Assembly: GCF_000600005.1 (NCBI RefSeq)
Contig: NZ_CP007446.1
Location: 310,001-374,000, forward strand
DNA length: 64,000 bases
Direction: 5' to 3'
Source: Snodgrassella alvi wkB2
GTDB lineage: Bacteria; Pseudomonadota; Gammaproteobacteria; Burkholderiales; Neisseriaceae
This document shows, piece by piece, positions 50,926 to 61,047 of this stretch. The notes beneath the pieces are model-generated. The model made no database searches and was not told the DNA's origin. It saw only the letters and a program-made list of their open reading frames with translations. Positions within the stretch are counted from its first letter, which is position 1. Each line of letters starts with the position of its first letter. A program made the translations under genes and the position numbers.

Positions 50926-51133
50926 TTGAGTTAATGCTGAACCATAATCCGACGGCTGCTAAAGCAGAAGGGCATATTCTGCCGCCAGCAGCCATTATTC
51001 ATGGTAATGATTTTGCCTGATTTTTTTGTTATTCCGGAAGTATCGTCTTTGTGAATAGTATTGACTGTACTTGTAAGTACAGCTATCCGGATATGCTGCA
51101 GATAAAAAATATTTCTGCGATAAGGCTGCTTGA

Positions 51134-52663
51134 ATGACGCATTCTCCTTTAAAAGGTCCGGCACTTGCTCTGGTTACGGTGGCTCTGTCACTGGCCGTTT
51201 TTATGCAGGTGCTGGATTCAACTATTGCCAATGTGGCATTACCGACTATTACCGGTAATCTGGGTGCAGCCAACAGTCAGGGTACATGGGTAATTACGGC
51301 GTTTGCTGTGGCAAATGCTATTTCTGTACCGCTTACTGGCTGGCTGGCACGCCGTTTTGGTGAAGTAAAAGTATTTGTCGTGGCTACACTGTCCTTTGTG
51401 CTGGCCTCATTTTTATGTGGTATTGCCCCCAGTCTGGCATTGCTGGTGTTTTTCCGTGTATTGCAGGGGGCTGTGGCCGGTCCGATGATTCCGCTGTCAC
51501 AAAGTCTGCTGATGGCAGCTTATCCGCCGGAAAAGCGCCCGATGGCGCTGGCTATGTGGTCAATGGTGATTATTGTGGCACCGATTTTCGGCCCGATTCT
51601 TGGTGGGATTATCAGTGACAATTGGCATTGGGGCTGGATTTTCTTTATTAATGTGCCAATCGGGTTGCTGGCCGCGGGTATCTCATGGCAGATGCTGAAA
51701 AAACGCGAAACTGAAACCGAAAACCAGCCAATCGACCGGATGGGGCTGTCCCTGATGGTTGTAGGTGTGGGTGCCTTACAGATGATGCTCGACCGTGGTC
51801 ATGAGCTGGATTGGTTCTCATCCAATGAAATCATTATATTAGCGGTTATTGCCACAGTATGTCTGAGCTATTTTGTTATCTGGGAATGGTATGCAAAATA
51901 TCCAATTGTGGATTTACGCCTGTTTAAAGACCGTAATTTTACCGTAGGTGTGATTACGCTTAGTACCGCCTATATGACCTATATGGGCGCAATTGTATTA
52001 TTGCCGATGCTGTTACAGATGCAGTTGGGCTATACCGCTACCTGGGCAGGGCTGGCAACGGCACCTATCGGTATTTTCCCGGTATTGTTGTCGCCATTGA
52101 TTGGTAAGTTTGGTAACAGGCTGGATATGCGGGTGCTGGTAACCATCAGCTTTACTGTATATGCCATCTGTTTCTTCTGGCGTACCAATTTTAATGCCGG
52201 TATGAGTTTTATGGATGTATTCTGGCCGCAGTTTGTGCAGGGGATTGGTATGGCTATGTTCTTTATGCCGCTAACCCAGATTACTTTGTCCAATATGTCC
52301 GGTTCACAGATTGCCAGTGCTTCAAGTATTTCCAATTTTGTGCGTATTCTGGCCGGCGGTATTGGTACTTCAATGGTCAATGTGTTATGGGATAAACGTG
52401 AGGCTTTGCATCATACACAACTGGTAGAAAACATTCATCCTTATAACAGTACAATGAATGAATCAATTCAGGGGATGAACCAGCTCGGTTTAAGTGGTAC
52501 TCAGCCACTGGGCTCGATTGAGCAGACCATAGGGCAGCAGGCTCATATTATGGGTGCCAATGATCTGTTCTGGCTGTATGGGATGACATTCCTGATTCTG
52601 ATTGTACTGGTGTGGTTTGCCAGACCACCGTTTGGCAGTGGCGGTGGCGGCGGGGCACATTAG
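51134..52663 (+). CDS. farB: EmrB/FarB-type MFS drug/fatty-acid exporter (DHA2, 14 TMS)
   Basis: 509 residues with 14 predicted helices. Motif C region GPILGGIISDNWHWGWIFFINVPIG and motif A RRFGEVK, plus the N-terminal LDSTIANVALPTI, are characteristic of the EmrB/QacA (DHA2) family. It exports hydrophobic compounds with proton antiport, together with the membrane-fusion and channel proteins upstream. A 208-nt gap separates it from farA; co-transcription is still likely. Confidence 0.9.
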   Translation: MTHSPLKGPALALVTVALSLAVFMQVLDSTIANVALPTITGNLGAANSQGTWVITAFAVANAISVPLTGWLARRFGEVKVFVVATLSFVLASFLCGIAPSLALLVFFRVLQGAVAGPMIPLSQSLLMAAYPPEKRPMALAMWSMVIIVAPIFGPILGGIISDNWHWGWIFFINVPIGLLAAGISWQMLKKRETETENQPIDRMGLSLMVVGVGALQMMLDRGHELDWFSSNEIIILAVIATVCLSYFVIWEWYAKYPIVDLRLFKDRNFTVGVITLSTAYMTYMGAIVLLPMLLQMQLGYTATWAGLATAPIGIFPVLLSPLIGKFGNRLDMRVLVTISFTVYAICFFWRTNFNAGMSFMDVFWPQFVQGIGMAMFFMPLTQITLSNMSGSQIASASSISNFVRILAGGIGTSMVNVLWDKREALHHTQLVENIHPYNSTMNESIQGMNQLGLSGTQPLGSIEQTIGQQAHIMGANDLFWLYGMTFLILIVLVWFARPPFGSGGGGGAH

Positions 52664-52864
52664 TTTGTCTGTAATCCGGTTCATACGGTCTGTGTCTTTG
52701 CAGGCCGTATTTATTTTTATCCGGAGTATTTTGCCTGTCACCACTTGCTCTGGTGTTATTGCAATAAGTTATATACAACAGTGAATGTAAAGTGACCGCA
52801 GCTTGTGTACAATAGAGCGCAGTTAATGATAGAGCTGGCGATAATCAGTTAGGTAACAATAGTA

Positions 52865-53755
52865 ATGATGATGAAATTGGCGTTTGCTTTTTTGTATGTG
52901 CTGCAATTACTGCCATTATGTATGATTCATGCGCTGGCACGCTGTGTAGGCTGGGTAAGTTATTATGCGGTAGCACCAAGACGACGTATTGGTCTGATTA
53001 ATTTGCGTCACTGTTTTCCTGAATGGACAGAACAGCAGCGGCGCAAAATACTGCGTGAACATTTCTACCATATGGCCATGTTATTACTGGAATATGGTTT
53101 GTACTGGTATGGAGATGCCGGCCGGTTGAAAAAGCTGGTGCGTTATCAGGATAAACATTATCTTGATGAAGCTCTCGCCGCGGGTGAAAAGGTAATTTTA
53201 CTTTATCCGCATTTTACTGCTTTTGAAGCAGCTGTCTATGCTCTTAATCAGGATGTACCTCTGATTAGTGTTTACTCACATCAGAAAAATAAACAGATGG
53301 ATGAGCAGATACTTAAGGGACGTCATCGTTATCATAATGTTTTTCTGATTGGGCGAACGGAAGGGCTGCGTGCAATTATCAAGAAAATCAAAACCAGTAC
53401 CGCTCCGTTTCTTTATCTGCCCGATCAGGATTTTGGCCGGCGTGAATCAATTTTTGTGAATTTTTTCGGAATTCCAACTGCTACAATCGCCGGTCTGAGC
53501 CGGATTGCCGCTCTGACTAAGGCAAAGGTGATTCCTGCTATTCCAACCCGCGAGGCTGATGGTACAGTAACTCTGCGCTTTTATCCGCAGTGGGAACATT
53601 TCCCCAGTGAAGATATGGTTGCCGATACTCAGCGCATGAACGATTTTATTGAAGCAAGAATACGTGAACAGCCGGCACAATATTACTGGCTGCATAAACG
53701 CTTTAAAACCCGTCCGGAGGGTGAAGCGTCGTTTTATCGAAAAATCCGCAAATAA
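52865..53755 (+). CDS. LpxL/LpxM-family acyltransferase, second copy
   Basis: 296 residues: membrane anchor (LAFAFLYVLQLLPLCMIHAL), catalytic HX4E/D-type site YPHFTAFEAA (H-F-T-A-F-E), LYLPDQDFGRRESIFVNFFG and a C-terminal QYYWLHKRFKTRP typical of lipid A late acyltransferases. Glu in place of the Asp is common in the LpxL/LpxM group. It probably adds the other secondary acyl chain. It lies about 200 nt after the efflux operon and may have its own promoter. Confidence 0.85.
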   Translation: MMMKLAFAFLYVLQLLPLCMIHALARCVGWVSYYAVAPRRRIGLINLRHCFPEWTEQQRRKILREHFYHMAMLLLEYGLYWYGDAGRLKKLVRYQDKHYLDEALAAGEKVILLYPHFTAFEAAVYALNQDVPLISVYSHQKNKQMDEQILKGRHRYHNVFLIGRTEGLRAIIKKIKTSTAPFLYLPDQDFGRRESIFVNFFGIPTATIAGLSRIAALTKAKVIPAIPTREADGTVTLRFYPQWEHFPSEDMVADTQRMNDFIEARIREQPAQYYWLHKRFKTRPEGEASFYRKIRK

Positions 53756-53815
53756 CAAATCGTCTGCCTGCTACAGCAGACAGACGGTCAGATTTATCTT
53801 ATAGCAATTATTTAT

Positions 53816-54445
53816 TCAGACGCCGGATAATGCGACAGATTGTCCGATATAAGCATCATTGTGCAGTGCTTTCAGCATAAAATGTGCCACATCTGCGCGG
53901 GCTATACGACCACTTCCTGCTGGTACACCCTGTGCTGTTTCAAGATAATGAGCCGAAAGCGCATCATTAGTTAAGCCAAGCGGGCGCACAATGGTTGCAG
54001 ACAGACCGGCTGCCTGAATGATTCCGATTGCCGCCCGATGGTCTGCCAGCGGATAACGTAAAAATTCCATTGCAGCCTGACCGCGCTCTCCTTCAAGTTC
54101 ATTATCCACGCCGGCAGAGGCGCAATACACAATACGTTTAATGCCATGTTTCTGTAATTGTGTAACGATGTTGTCAAGCATGCGCTGCAAATCATCACCC
54201 GGTTTAACTCCCTGATTGGTATTCAGAGCAGAAGCGACAGCATCATACTGGCTGTTACCGCTAAATAGTGCCGCTACATCAGTAGCGTTAAATGCATCAC
54301 AGTGGCGAATATGTAATTTAGGATGCTGTAAATCAAATTTTTCCGGTGAACGTAGTGCAGCAGTTACTTCATCTCCGCTGTCTAATGCCTGCTCAACCAA
54401 TGCTCTGCCAACGCCGCCACTGGCACCAAAAATCAGAATATGCAT
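53816..54445 (-). CDS. NAD(P)-binding atypical SDR family protein
   Basis: 209 residues with the N-terminal Rossmann motif FGASGGVGRALVEQAL, then DAFNATDVAALFSG and IVYCASAGVDNE. It is of the NmrA/YwnB-like, NAD(P)H-binding group. The catalytic YxxxK is not clear, so it may be a redox sensor or a flavin/quinone reductase. Substrate unknown. Confidence 0.75.
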   Translation of the reverse strand: MHILIFGASGGVGRALVEQALDSGDEVTAALRSPEKFDLQHPKLHIRHCDAFNATDVAALFSGNSQYDAVASALNTNQGVKPGDDLQRMLDNIVTQLQKHGIKRIVYCASAGVDNELEGERGQAAMEFLRYPLADHRAAIGIIQAAGLSATIVRPLGLTNDALSAHYLETAQGVPAGSGRIARADVAHFMLKALHNDAYIGQSVALSGV

Positions 54446-54472
54446 AAAAATTCCCCCGCTGAATAGTTAAAA

Positions 54473-55066
54473 TTAATTCAATAACCCAATGTTAGCAAAA
54501 TAATCACGATAAATTGCTGCCTTGCGTTCCAGTGCAAGCGGATAAGCGCGCGATGAAGAAGGCAGTCTGGATAAAGTTAAATGCCGGCTGTCCAGTATAG
54601 TGTGACTGGGATGGCCGATAGTCGGTACAGGCGTATCTGCTGGTAATAGTTGTAATAATGTGCTGGTAGCTTTGTCTCCGGTAGTCATAATATGCTGACA
54701 GTGCGTAATCTGAGTCAGTACTGCCGATAAGTTTACCGGTGTAACAACTTCGAGGAATTTGTCGGCTGCATTATTTTGTAAACGTCTGATCTGATAAGCA
54801 GCGTCATTAATGGCTATACCGCGTTCTGATAAAAAAGTACGGATGAGTTTCTCGTTGAATGCTTTATTGTTATCAGTAAAAAAGTAATCTTTGTCCTGAA
54901 AAAATACCAGCCCGAAAATACGCCACATATCATTTTGCAGATTCGGGTAATAAAAATTCATTTTCCATCGTCCGGCAGGCGGAGGGAATGACCCGAGCAT
55001 CAGCAGCCGCGCATTTGCAGGTAAAAAAGGTTTCAGCGGGTGTGTTTCAACAATAATTTCAGCCAT
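54473..55066 (-). CDS. Uracil-DNA glycosylase superfamily protein
   Basis: 197 residues. LMLGSFPPPAGRWKMNFYYPN is the family motif 1 region (family proteins carry LGSxPGxxS-like sequence), MWRIFGLVFF follows, and the C-terminal HPSHTILDSRHLTLSRLPSSSRAYP corresponds to the second motif. A base-excision repair role is inferred; the substrate base is not determined. The catalytic Asp/Asn of motif 1 is not obvious. Confidence 0.72.
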   Translation of the reverse strand: MAEIIVETHPLKPFLPANARLLMLGSFPPPAGRWKMNFYYPNLQNDMWRIFGLVFFQDKDYFFTDNNKAFNEKLIRTFLSERGIAINDAAYQIRRLQNNAADKFLEVVTPVNLSAVLTQITHCQHIMTTGDKATSTLLQLLPADTPVPTIGHPSHTILDSRHLTLSRLPSSSRAYPLALERKAAIYRDYFANIGLLN

Positions 55067-55093
55067 AAGTATCTATAATATAACCCGTACTTA

Positions 55094-55300
55094 CTAGCAG
55101 CGACCAAACAGACAGGCTACCATATGAGCCTGTTCATCTGTATAACCCGCTTCTCCCAGCCGTGCAGCCATTACCCATTCACTGGAAAAGCCTTGCTGAC
55201 TACTGTATTCCTGCCATAAACGCAGTTGTTCGGTTTTATTACCATTTTTTTTGGCAAGTTGCAGACGTTGCCTGATTTCCGGTGGTATAGATTCATCCAT
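55094..55300 (-). CDS. Small conserved-looking protein of 68 residues
   Basis: Sequence is mostly helical and charged: DESIPPEIRQRLQLAKKNGN... and ends LFGRC. There is no signal peptide or membrane helix. It is 17 nt after the MFS exporter stop, on the same strand, and 27 nt before the UDG-like gene, so it is probably co-transcribed. Function not recognised. Confidence 0.6.
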   Translation of the reverse strand: MDESIPPEIRQRLQLAKKNGNKTEQLRLWQEYSSQQGFSSEWVMAARLGEAGYTDEQAHMVACLFGRC

Positions 55301-55317
55301 TATTATTTCCTTATAGT

Positions 55318-56478
55318 TCAGATATCCTGTCCCAGATTTTCATAGCGACGGTGAAACCACAACAGGCAGGCACAACCAATTAATGTCAGTGGCACCCCGA
55401 GTAATGCCGGATATTGATACCCCCAGTGATGGCTGATCGCCAGCCCACCATTATAAGAACCAATGGCATTACCCAGATTAAATGCCATCTGTACACTGGC
55501 GGCTCCAAGCAAGGCACCGCCCGGAGAGTGACGCAGTAATAACAATTGCTGTGGTGCGGATACGGCAAACAGACAGAATGTACATACACACATCAGTATG
55601 GCTGATAACCAGCTATTCGAAGCAAACAGGAAAATCAGTAATAGTGCTGCGGCTGCCAGTCCCTGTAAGCCGGCTGCGACCTGACCCGGTGTATAACGGT
55701 CGGCCAGACGGCCACCGCACCAGTTACCGGCGACCATACCGGCGCCGGCCAGTACCATCAGTAAGCTGACCTGATTACCACTGAAACCGGATACCTGTGT
55801 GAGTAAGGGGCTAATATAGCTGAACCAGCAGAAAATCCCGCCGTTACCAAACATGGTGGCAGCCAGTATCAGCCATGGTGCAGCAGATTTCAGAAAACGG
55901 AATTGTCCCAGAATACCGGTATCGGGTAAACGATCCATTTGCGGGATAAAACGCCGTAAAGTGAATACCAGTATGATGGCCACTACAGCCACCAGAGTAA
56001 ATACCAGACGCCAGCTTAAATGCAAACTCAGCCATGTACCTACTGGTACACCAATCAGATTGGCTACTGTCATTCCGGCAATCATCAGTGCTACAGCCTG
56101 CGCAGAACGTCCCGGCGGAGCAAGTTTGGTAGCAACAATGGAGCCGATACCGAAGTATGCGCCATGCGGCAGACCGGAAATAAAACGTGCTACCAGTAAA
56201 GTCATATAGCCCGGAGATAATGCAGCCAGTATATTACCAATGGCAATCAATGCCGATAATGACAATAAAATAGTTTTGGGTGGCAGACGGTAACTTAATA
56301 CCAGCAGCCATGCACCGCAGCAGACACCGATTGCATAAGCAGCAATAAAATGTCCGGCCTGAGCGATACTGATATTCAGTGAAACCGCTACATCCGGCAG
56401 AATACCCATCATGCTGAATTCTGCCATACCCAGTGCAAATGTGCCTAACGATAATGAAAGTAAACTTTTCAGTAGCAT
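55318..56478 (-). CDS. MFS exporter, AraJ/YdhP-like
   Basis: 386 residues with 12 predicted helices. FALGMAEFSMMGILPDVA and RFISGLPHGAYFGIGSIVA are typical of the AraJ/YdhP branch of sugar/drug exporters. The substrate is unknown. It is the first gene of a likely MFS - 68-residue protein - UDG-like unit. Confidence 0.85.
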   Translation of the reverse strand: MLLKSLLSLSLGTFALGMAEFSMMGILPDVAVSLNISIAQAGHFIAAYAIGVCCGAWLLVLSYRLPPKTILLSLSALIAIGNILAALSPGYMTLLVARFISGLPHGAYFGIGSIVATKLAPPGRSAQAVALMIAGMTVANLIGVPVGTWLSLHLSWRLVFTLVAVVAIILVFTLRRFIPQMDRLPDTGILGQFRFLKSAAPWLILAATMFGNGGIFCWFSYISPLLTQVSGFSGNQVSLLMVLAGAGMVAGNWCGGRLADRYTPGQVAAGLQGLAAAALLLIFLFASNSWLSAILMCVCTFCLFAVSAPQQLLLLRHSPGGALLGAASVQMAFNLGNAIGSYNGGLAISHHWGYQYPALLGVPLTLIGCACLLWFHRRYENLGQDI

Positions 56479-56589
56479 AATAATTTACAGCTATAGTTTG
56501 TTCAGCAATTAGCGATAAGTTTAGACGCAGCTTGCCGGCTTGTCACTTTTCGCACTGGTAAATACCAGAATCATATAAACAAATTTTGT

Positions 56590-56913
56590 TTAGCCACGCG
56601 GAGCAAGCAAAATGATTGCAGCACCAAGCAGGCATACCAGTGCACCACTGATATCCCATTTATCCGGTACAGATCCTTCTACCAGCCAAGACCACAGCAA
56701 CGAACAGCAGATATAAATACCACCGTAAACGGCATATGCCCGTCCGGCAATATTGCTTTCCACCAGCGTCAGCAACCATGCAAACAACAACAGTGACAGT
56801 GTGCCGGGTAATAGCCAGAGTACTGATTTGCCCATGCGTTGCCAGACCCAGAAAGAAAAACAGCCGCTGATTTCAGCAACAGCAGCCAGAAAATAATAAA
56901 CAAAAGATTTCAT
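56590..56913 (-). CDS. ynfA: YnfA-family inner-membrane protein
   Basis: 107 residues from ATG 56913; the E. coli protein has 108. Four helices, with [19 protein letters not shown] and [19 protein letters not shown] typical of the UPF0060/YnfA family, a relative of small multidrug transporters. Upstream in-frame codons extend the reading frame but are not part of the family. Monocistronic. Confidence 0.9.
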   Translation of the reverse strand: MKSFVYYFLAAVAEISGCFSFWVWQRMGKSVLWLLPGTLSLLLFAWLLTLVESNIAGRAYAVYGGIYICCSLLWSWLVEGSVPDKWDISGALVCLLGAAIILLAPRG

Positions 56914-57271
56914 GGTGAGTTTTCGAATCAGTCTGATTGATTGTGGCCACCTGCCTTGCAGATGCAGAAATAAAGAGAACCGCTTATACCATAATAGTCT
57001 TACCTGCACCGGACAATCTGATTTCAGCAGGATATCTGCCAAAGGTGAGTGCTGTTGCCAGTGTAACTGCAATACAAAACCTGATTCAAACCTTGCTGTT
57101 CTGAATTTAAATACATTATCAAAATAATTAATTGATTCTGCTGATGTCCGGTTATTTATTGGTATTAAATTGACCAGCAATAACCATATAAACATTGTTT
57201 ATTCAATAAATTTTTATTTTAGAGTATATTAATATGTAAATAAAATTTATTGTCTATTCTCGGAGCAAAAA
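56914..57271. other. Divergent intergenic region between ynfA and budA
   Basis: 358 nt holding both promoters. No additional gene is supported; the readable frame antisense here is only an upstream extension of ynfA. Confidence 0.5.
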
Positions 57272-57973
57272 ATGAAAAAAGCAATTGTCCAGTTTTCAAC
57301 CATTAATGCATTGATGGCAGGGTTGTTTGATGGAGTATTTAGTGTGGGAGAAGCAAAAAAATATGGTGATTTTGGTTTAGGCTGTTCTCATGCGCTGGCC
57401 GGTGAGGTAATTGTTGACCATGATTTTCTGGAGGCCGACGGTGATAAGGCGGTTAAGGTAATGGGAGATAATGAGCTGTTGCCGTTCGTACAGGTTACAA
57501 CATTTCAGCCTGATAAAGTTGTGGATATAACTGATGTCTGTAAAAGCAATTTGTATGCGCATCTGGCGCACTATCTGCCTCTGGATAATGTATTCGTGGC
57601 AGTAAGAATCAGCGGACAGTTTGATGAGCTGAAGATTCGTCGTCCGTTTGCTCAGCATAAACCTTATCCGTCTGTTGTTAAAGTTTTTGAACAGCAAGTC
57701 GTGGATACGGTAGAGAAGGTCACTGGCACATTAATCGGTTTCTGGACGCCAGAGTTTTTCAAAGAATTATCTGTAGCCGGTTTTCATCTGCATTTTATTG
57801 ATACTACACGTAAACTTGGTGGTCATGTTATAGATTTTTCTGCAAGTAATGCTGAGCTGGCATATGAGTGCAAACAATCGATTCAAATTGCTTTACCTGA
57901 AAGTGAAGAATATTTACGCAAGAATCTGAAAATGGATAATTTAAATAAAGTTATTAAGCAAGTAGAAAATTAA
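57272..57973 (+). CDS. budA: Alpha-acetolactate decarboxylase
   Basis: 233 residues. The enzyme converts 2-acetolactate to acetoin and CO2, moving fermentation products toward neutral compounds or relieving acetolactate build-up. Signature segments are FSTINALMAGLFDGVFS, GTLIGFWTPEFF and GFHLHFIDTTRKLGGHVIDF, which carry the three zinc-binding His residues. GGAG precedes the ATG. budB and budC are not adjacent, so acetolactate would come from an unlinked synthase. Confidence 0.92.
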   Translation: MKKAIVQFSTINALMAGLFDGVFSVGEAKKYGDFGLGCSHALAGEVIVDHDFLEADGDKAVKVMGDNELLPFVQVTTFQPDKVVDITDVCKSNLYAHLAHYLPLDNVFVAVRISGQFDELKIRRPFAQHKPYPSVVKVFEQQVVDTVEKVTGTLIGFWTPEFFKELSVAGFHLHFIDTTRKLGGHVIDFSASNAELAYECKQSIQIALPESEEYLRKNLKMDNLNKVIKQVEN

Positions 57974-58085
57974 TCAGCGCGTGTTACACTATTATTGATT
58001 ATCTGGAGTAAATTAAGGGGAGAGGACAAAATTTTCCGGTATTACCGGATAACTCCTGCCTGTATCTGCTCTGAAAGTGTCAGCC

Positions 58086-58523
58086 ATGAAAAAAATAATT
58101 GCGCTATTCTGTTTGTGCTTATTGGCAGCCTGTAACCGGCAGCCGGAAGAATCTGGTGCAGCTTCTGCAGAAGCTGCCAGTAAACCTCGGCATATGCCTC
58201 TGGCTATTGATCCGGTATTGACTACGTCTGTAGATCAGCAATTGCTGGCATTACAGAAGAAACTGCCACAGCAACACAAACAGAATCTGTTTACAGCAGC
58301 TGTACGGCACAATCAGACTATTTATTATTCGTATACCATGCTGGACAGTAAGCGAAATCAGGCTAATTTCAATCCGGCATCAGTGAAAAAAGATTTAGAG
58401 CAGGCGTGCCGTCAGCCTCTGACGCGGCGTATGTTACTGGGGGGATTTAATTTTGTGTATGTTTATACTTTTCAGGATCATTCACAGGTAAGTGTGCCGT
58501 TGTCTGGCAAAGATTGTCGCTAA
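58086..58523 (+). CDS. Putative lipoprotein, unknown function
   Basis: 145 residues from ATG 58086 (GTG 58077 is possible). Lipobox LAAC with Cys16, then an Ala/Ser-rich linker and a small domain with ACRQPLTRRMLLGGFNFVYVYT. The two Cys residues near the end (ACRQP and KDCR) could form a disulfide. It follows budA by 112 nt. No family recognised. Confidence 0.65.
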   Translation: MKKIIALFCLCLLAACNRQPEESGAASAEAASKPRHMPLAIDPVLTTSVDQQLLALQKKLPQQHKQNLFTAAVRHNQTIYYSYTMLDSKRNQANFNPASVKKDLEQACRQPLTRRMLLGGFNFVYVYTFQDHSQVSVPLSGKDCR

Positions 58524-58547
58524 GATACTATATGCAGGCTGTTTAAT

Positions 58548-58574
58548 GAAAAAAAGGGGCAGAGATGCCCCTTT
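58548..58574 (-). terminator. Terminator of tex
   Basis: AAAGGGGC and GCCCCTTT form an 8-bp GC-rich stem; on the minus strand a T-run follows. It could also serve the plus-strand lipoprotein gene. Confidence 0.75.
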
Positions 58575-58589
58575 ATAGCGGTCTTTTGT

Positions 58590-60869
58590 CTATTGCTGTT
58601 TTAACCGGGCAAATGCTGCCGCCATAGCATTATCTGTGCCGGATACATTTTGTGTTTTACCATTTTGCCGGCGTGGTCGTTCGTGTTGGCGGGATGCAGG
58701 CTGAGCATCGTCGTTCAGACGCATCGACAGAGCAATACGTTTACGCGCTATATCAACATCGATAACCTTCACTTTAACCACATCGCCGGTTTTAACAATA
58801 TCACGTGGGTCAGCAATATAGCGGTCAGCTAAGGCAGAAACATGTACCAGTCCGTCCTGATGCACACCAATATCGACAAAAGCACCAAATGCGGCCACAT
58901 TACTGACTACGCCTTCAAGAACCATGCCGGGTTTAAGGTCGCTGATGTCTTCGATACCATCAGCAAATGTTGCGGTCTGGAATTCACCGCGCGGGTCACG
59001 ACCGGGCTTTTCCAATTCAGCCAGAATGTCGTTAATCGTAGGTAAACCAACAGTAGCATCGATGTAATCTGTGGGTTTAAGTGTTTTGAGCACGCTGTGG
59101 TTGCCAATCAGCTGGTCAGCACGCAGCTGAGCCGTTTTGAGCATTCTAGCAACGATAGGATAGCTTTCCGGATGGACTGCACTGGCATCCAGAGGTTCAT
59201 CACCGCCCTGAATACGCAGAAAGCCGGCTGCCTGTTCAAAAGTTTTACTGCCCAGACGCGGTACTTTAAGCAGAGTTTTGCGATTGGCAAAAGCGCCATT
59301 CTGGTCACGATAACTGACAATATTCTGTGCCAGTGTACTATTAAGACCGGAAATACGCGCCAAAAGGGCGACTGATGCGGTATTCACATCCACTCCGACA
59401 GCGTTTACACAATCTTCCACAACTGCATCCAGACTTTTGGCTAGCTGGCTCTGGTTAACATCATGCTGATATTGACCAACACCAATTGATTTAGGGTCGA
59501 TTTTCACCAGTTCTGCCAGCGGGTCTTGCAGGCGGCGGGCGATAGAAACAGCACCGCGCAGACTGACATCCAGCTCAGGAAATTCTTTGGCTGCTAAAGC
59601 AGAAGCGGAGTAAACAGAGGCACCAGCTTCAGAAACAACGATTTTTTGCAAATGATAATCAGGCAGGGCACGAATCAGTTCACCGGCCAGCTTGTCGGTT
59701 TCACGACTGGCCGTACCGTTACCAATAGCAATCAGCCGGACTTTATATTGTTTTACCAGATGCATCAGTGCAGTCAGAGCACCTTTCCAGTCGTTACGCG
59801 GCTGGTGCGGATAGATAGTAGCTGTTTCCAGTAGCTTACCGGTATCATCCACTACCGCTACTTTTACTCCGGTACGGATACCGGGATCCAGCCCGATAGT
59901 GGTAAGACGGCCGGCCGGAGCTGCAAGCAGCAAATCTTTCAGATTTTGGGCAAATACACTGATGGCAGCCTGATCAGCATTTTCTTTAAGTCGGTTGAGG
60001 GCTTCAAGTTCTAATGAAAGAAAAATTTTGGCACGCCAGCTTAAGCGCACTGTGTCACGTAACCAGCGGTCAGCAGCACGTCCGATATCTGCGATACCAA
60101 ACTGTTGTGCAATCAGTTGCTCATAAATACTCTGTTCGCCGGCAGGTGTATCATCAGGCTGGTATTTCAGACTGAGCGACAATATACCTTCATTACGACC
60201 GCGCAGTATGGCCAGAGCACGATGGCTGGGCATGCTGTGAATCGGTTCACGGTGATTAAAGTAATCTTTGAATTTCTCACCGGCACTTTCCTGACCTTCG
60301 ATTACCGTGGCATGGATTTCACCTTCACGCCACAATTTCTCGCGCAAACGTCCTATCAGACCGGCTTCTTCGGCAAATTGTTCCATCAGAATCGCGCGCG
60401 CTCCGTCCAGAGCGGCTTTACTGTCAGCGACATTGTCGTTTAAATAATTTTGTGAGGTAATTTCCGGATCCAGATCTGGCTGAGTAAGCAGTGATTCAGC
60501 TAATGGTGCCAGCCCGTACTCGCGTGCAATTTGTGCCTTGGTACGGCGTTTGGGTTTATAAGGAAGATAGATATCTTCGAGTGCAGTTTTATTATCAGCG
60601 TTTTCTATGCTCTGGCGCAGCTCATCAGTCAGTTTGCCCTGTTCTTCGATGCTGGATAATACAGTTTGTTTGCGTTCCTGTAATTCACGCAGATATTGTA
60701 ATCGTTCAGCCAGCGTCCGCAGCTGAGTATCATCCAGTCCGCCTGTGGCTTCTTTACGGTAACGTGCCACAAACGGTACCGTAGCGCCATCATCCAGCAG
60801 GTCAATCGCTGCCTGAATTCGTGCGGAAGCAACATTCAGCTCCGAAGCAATTTTCTCAGTGATGTTCAT
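58590..60869 (-). CDS. tex: Transcription accessory protein Tex (S1 RNA-binding)
   Basis: 759 residues: N-terminal helical region, YqgF/RuvC-like domain ([17 protein letters not shown], about 325), helix-hairpin-helix region ([20 protein letters not shown]), and the S1 domain [20 protein letters not shown] (about 650). Tex is an essential or stress-related protein in Bordetella and other species, affecting transcription and RNA. It is monocistronic. The C-terminus is basic and Gln-rich. Confidence 0.94.
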   Translation of the reverse strand: MNITEKIASELNVASARIQAAIDLLDDGATVPFVARYRKEATGGLDDTQLRTLAERLQYLRELQERKQTVLSSIEEQGKLTDELRQSIENADNKTALEDIYLPYKPKRRTKAQIAREYGLAPLAESLLTQPDLDPEITSQNYLNDNVADSKAALDGARAILMEQFAEEAGLIGRLREKLWREGEIHATVIEGQESAGEKFKDYFNHREPIHSMPSHRALAILRGRNEGILSLSLKYQPDDTPAGEQSIYEQLIAQQFGIADIGRAADRWLRDTVRLSWRAKIFLSLELEALNRLKENADQAAISVFAQNLKDLLLAAPAGRLTTIGLDPGIRTGVKVAVVDDTGKLLETATIYPHQPRNDWKGALTALMHLVKQYKVRLIAIGNGTASRETDKLAGELIRALPDYHLQKIVVSEAGASVYSASALAAKEFPELDVSLRGAVSIARRLQDPLAELVKIDPKSIGVGQYQHDVNQSQLAKSLDAVVEDCVNAVGVDVNTASVALLARISGLNSTLAQNIVSYRDQNGAFANRKTLLKVPRLGSKTFEQAAGFLRIQGGDEPLDASAVHPESYPIVARMLKTAQLRADQLIGNHSVLKTLKPTDYIDATVGLPTINDILAELEKPGRDPRGEFQTATFADGIEDISDLKPGMVLEGVVSNVAAFGAFVDIGVHQDGLVHVSALADRYIADPRDIVKTGDVVKVKVIDVDIARKRIALSMRLNDDAQPASRQHERPRRQNGKTQNVSGTDNAMAAAFARLKQQ

Positions 60870-60990
60870 AACAGTCTAATAAGCAATAAAAAGGCAAGCA
60901 TAGCCGGCTGAAGTGGCTTTGTCACCTGTTCATGTCAGTTAAAAAGCCAGTTAGTTATACCAAATGCTGAATAAGATGAGCGGTATCGAT

Positions 60991-61025
60991 AAAAAAGCTA
61001 TTTGTCTGAGACAAATAGCTTTTAA
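60991..61025 (-). terminator. Terminator of lldD
   Basis: A 14-bp stem with a 3-nt loop (60993-61006, 61010-61023), with TTTTTT on the minus strand. Confidence 0.85.
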
Positions 61026-61047
61026 ATATCCTTAGAATCAGGCAGAT

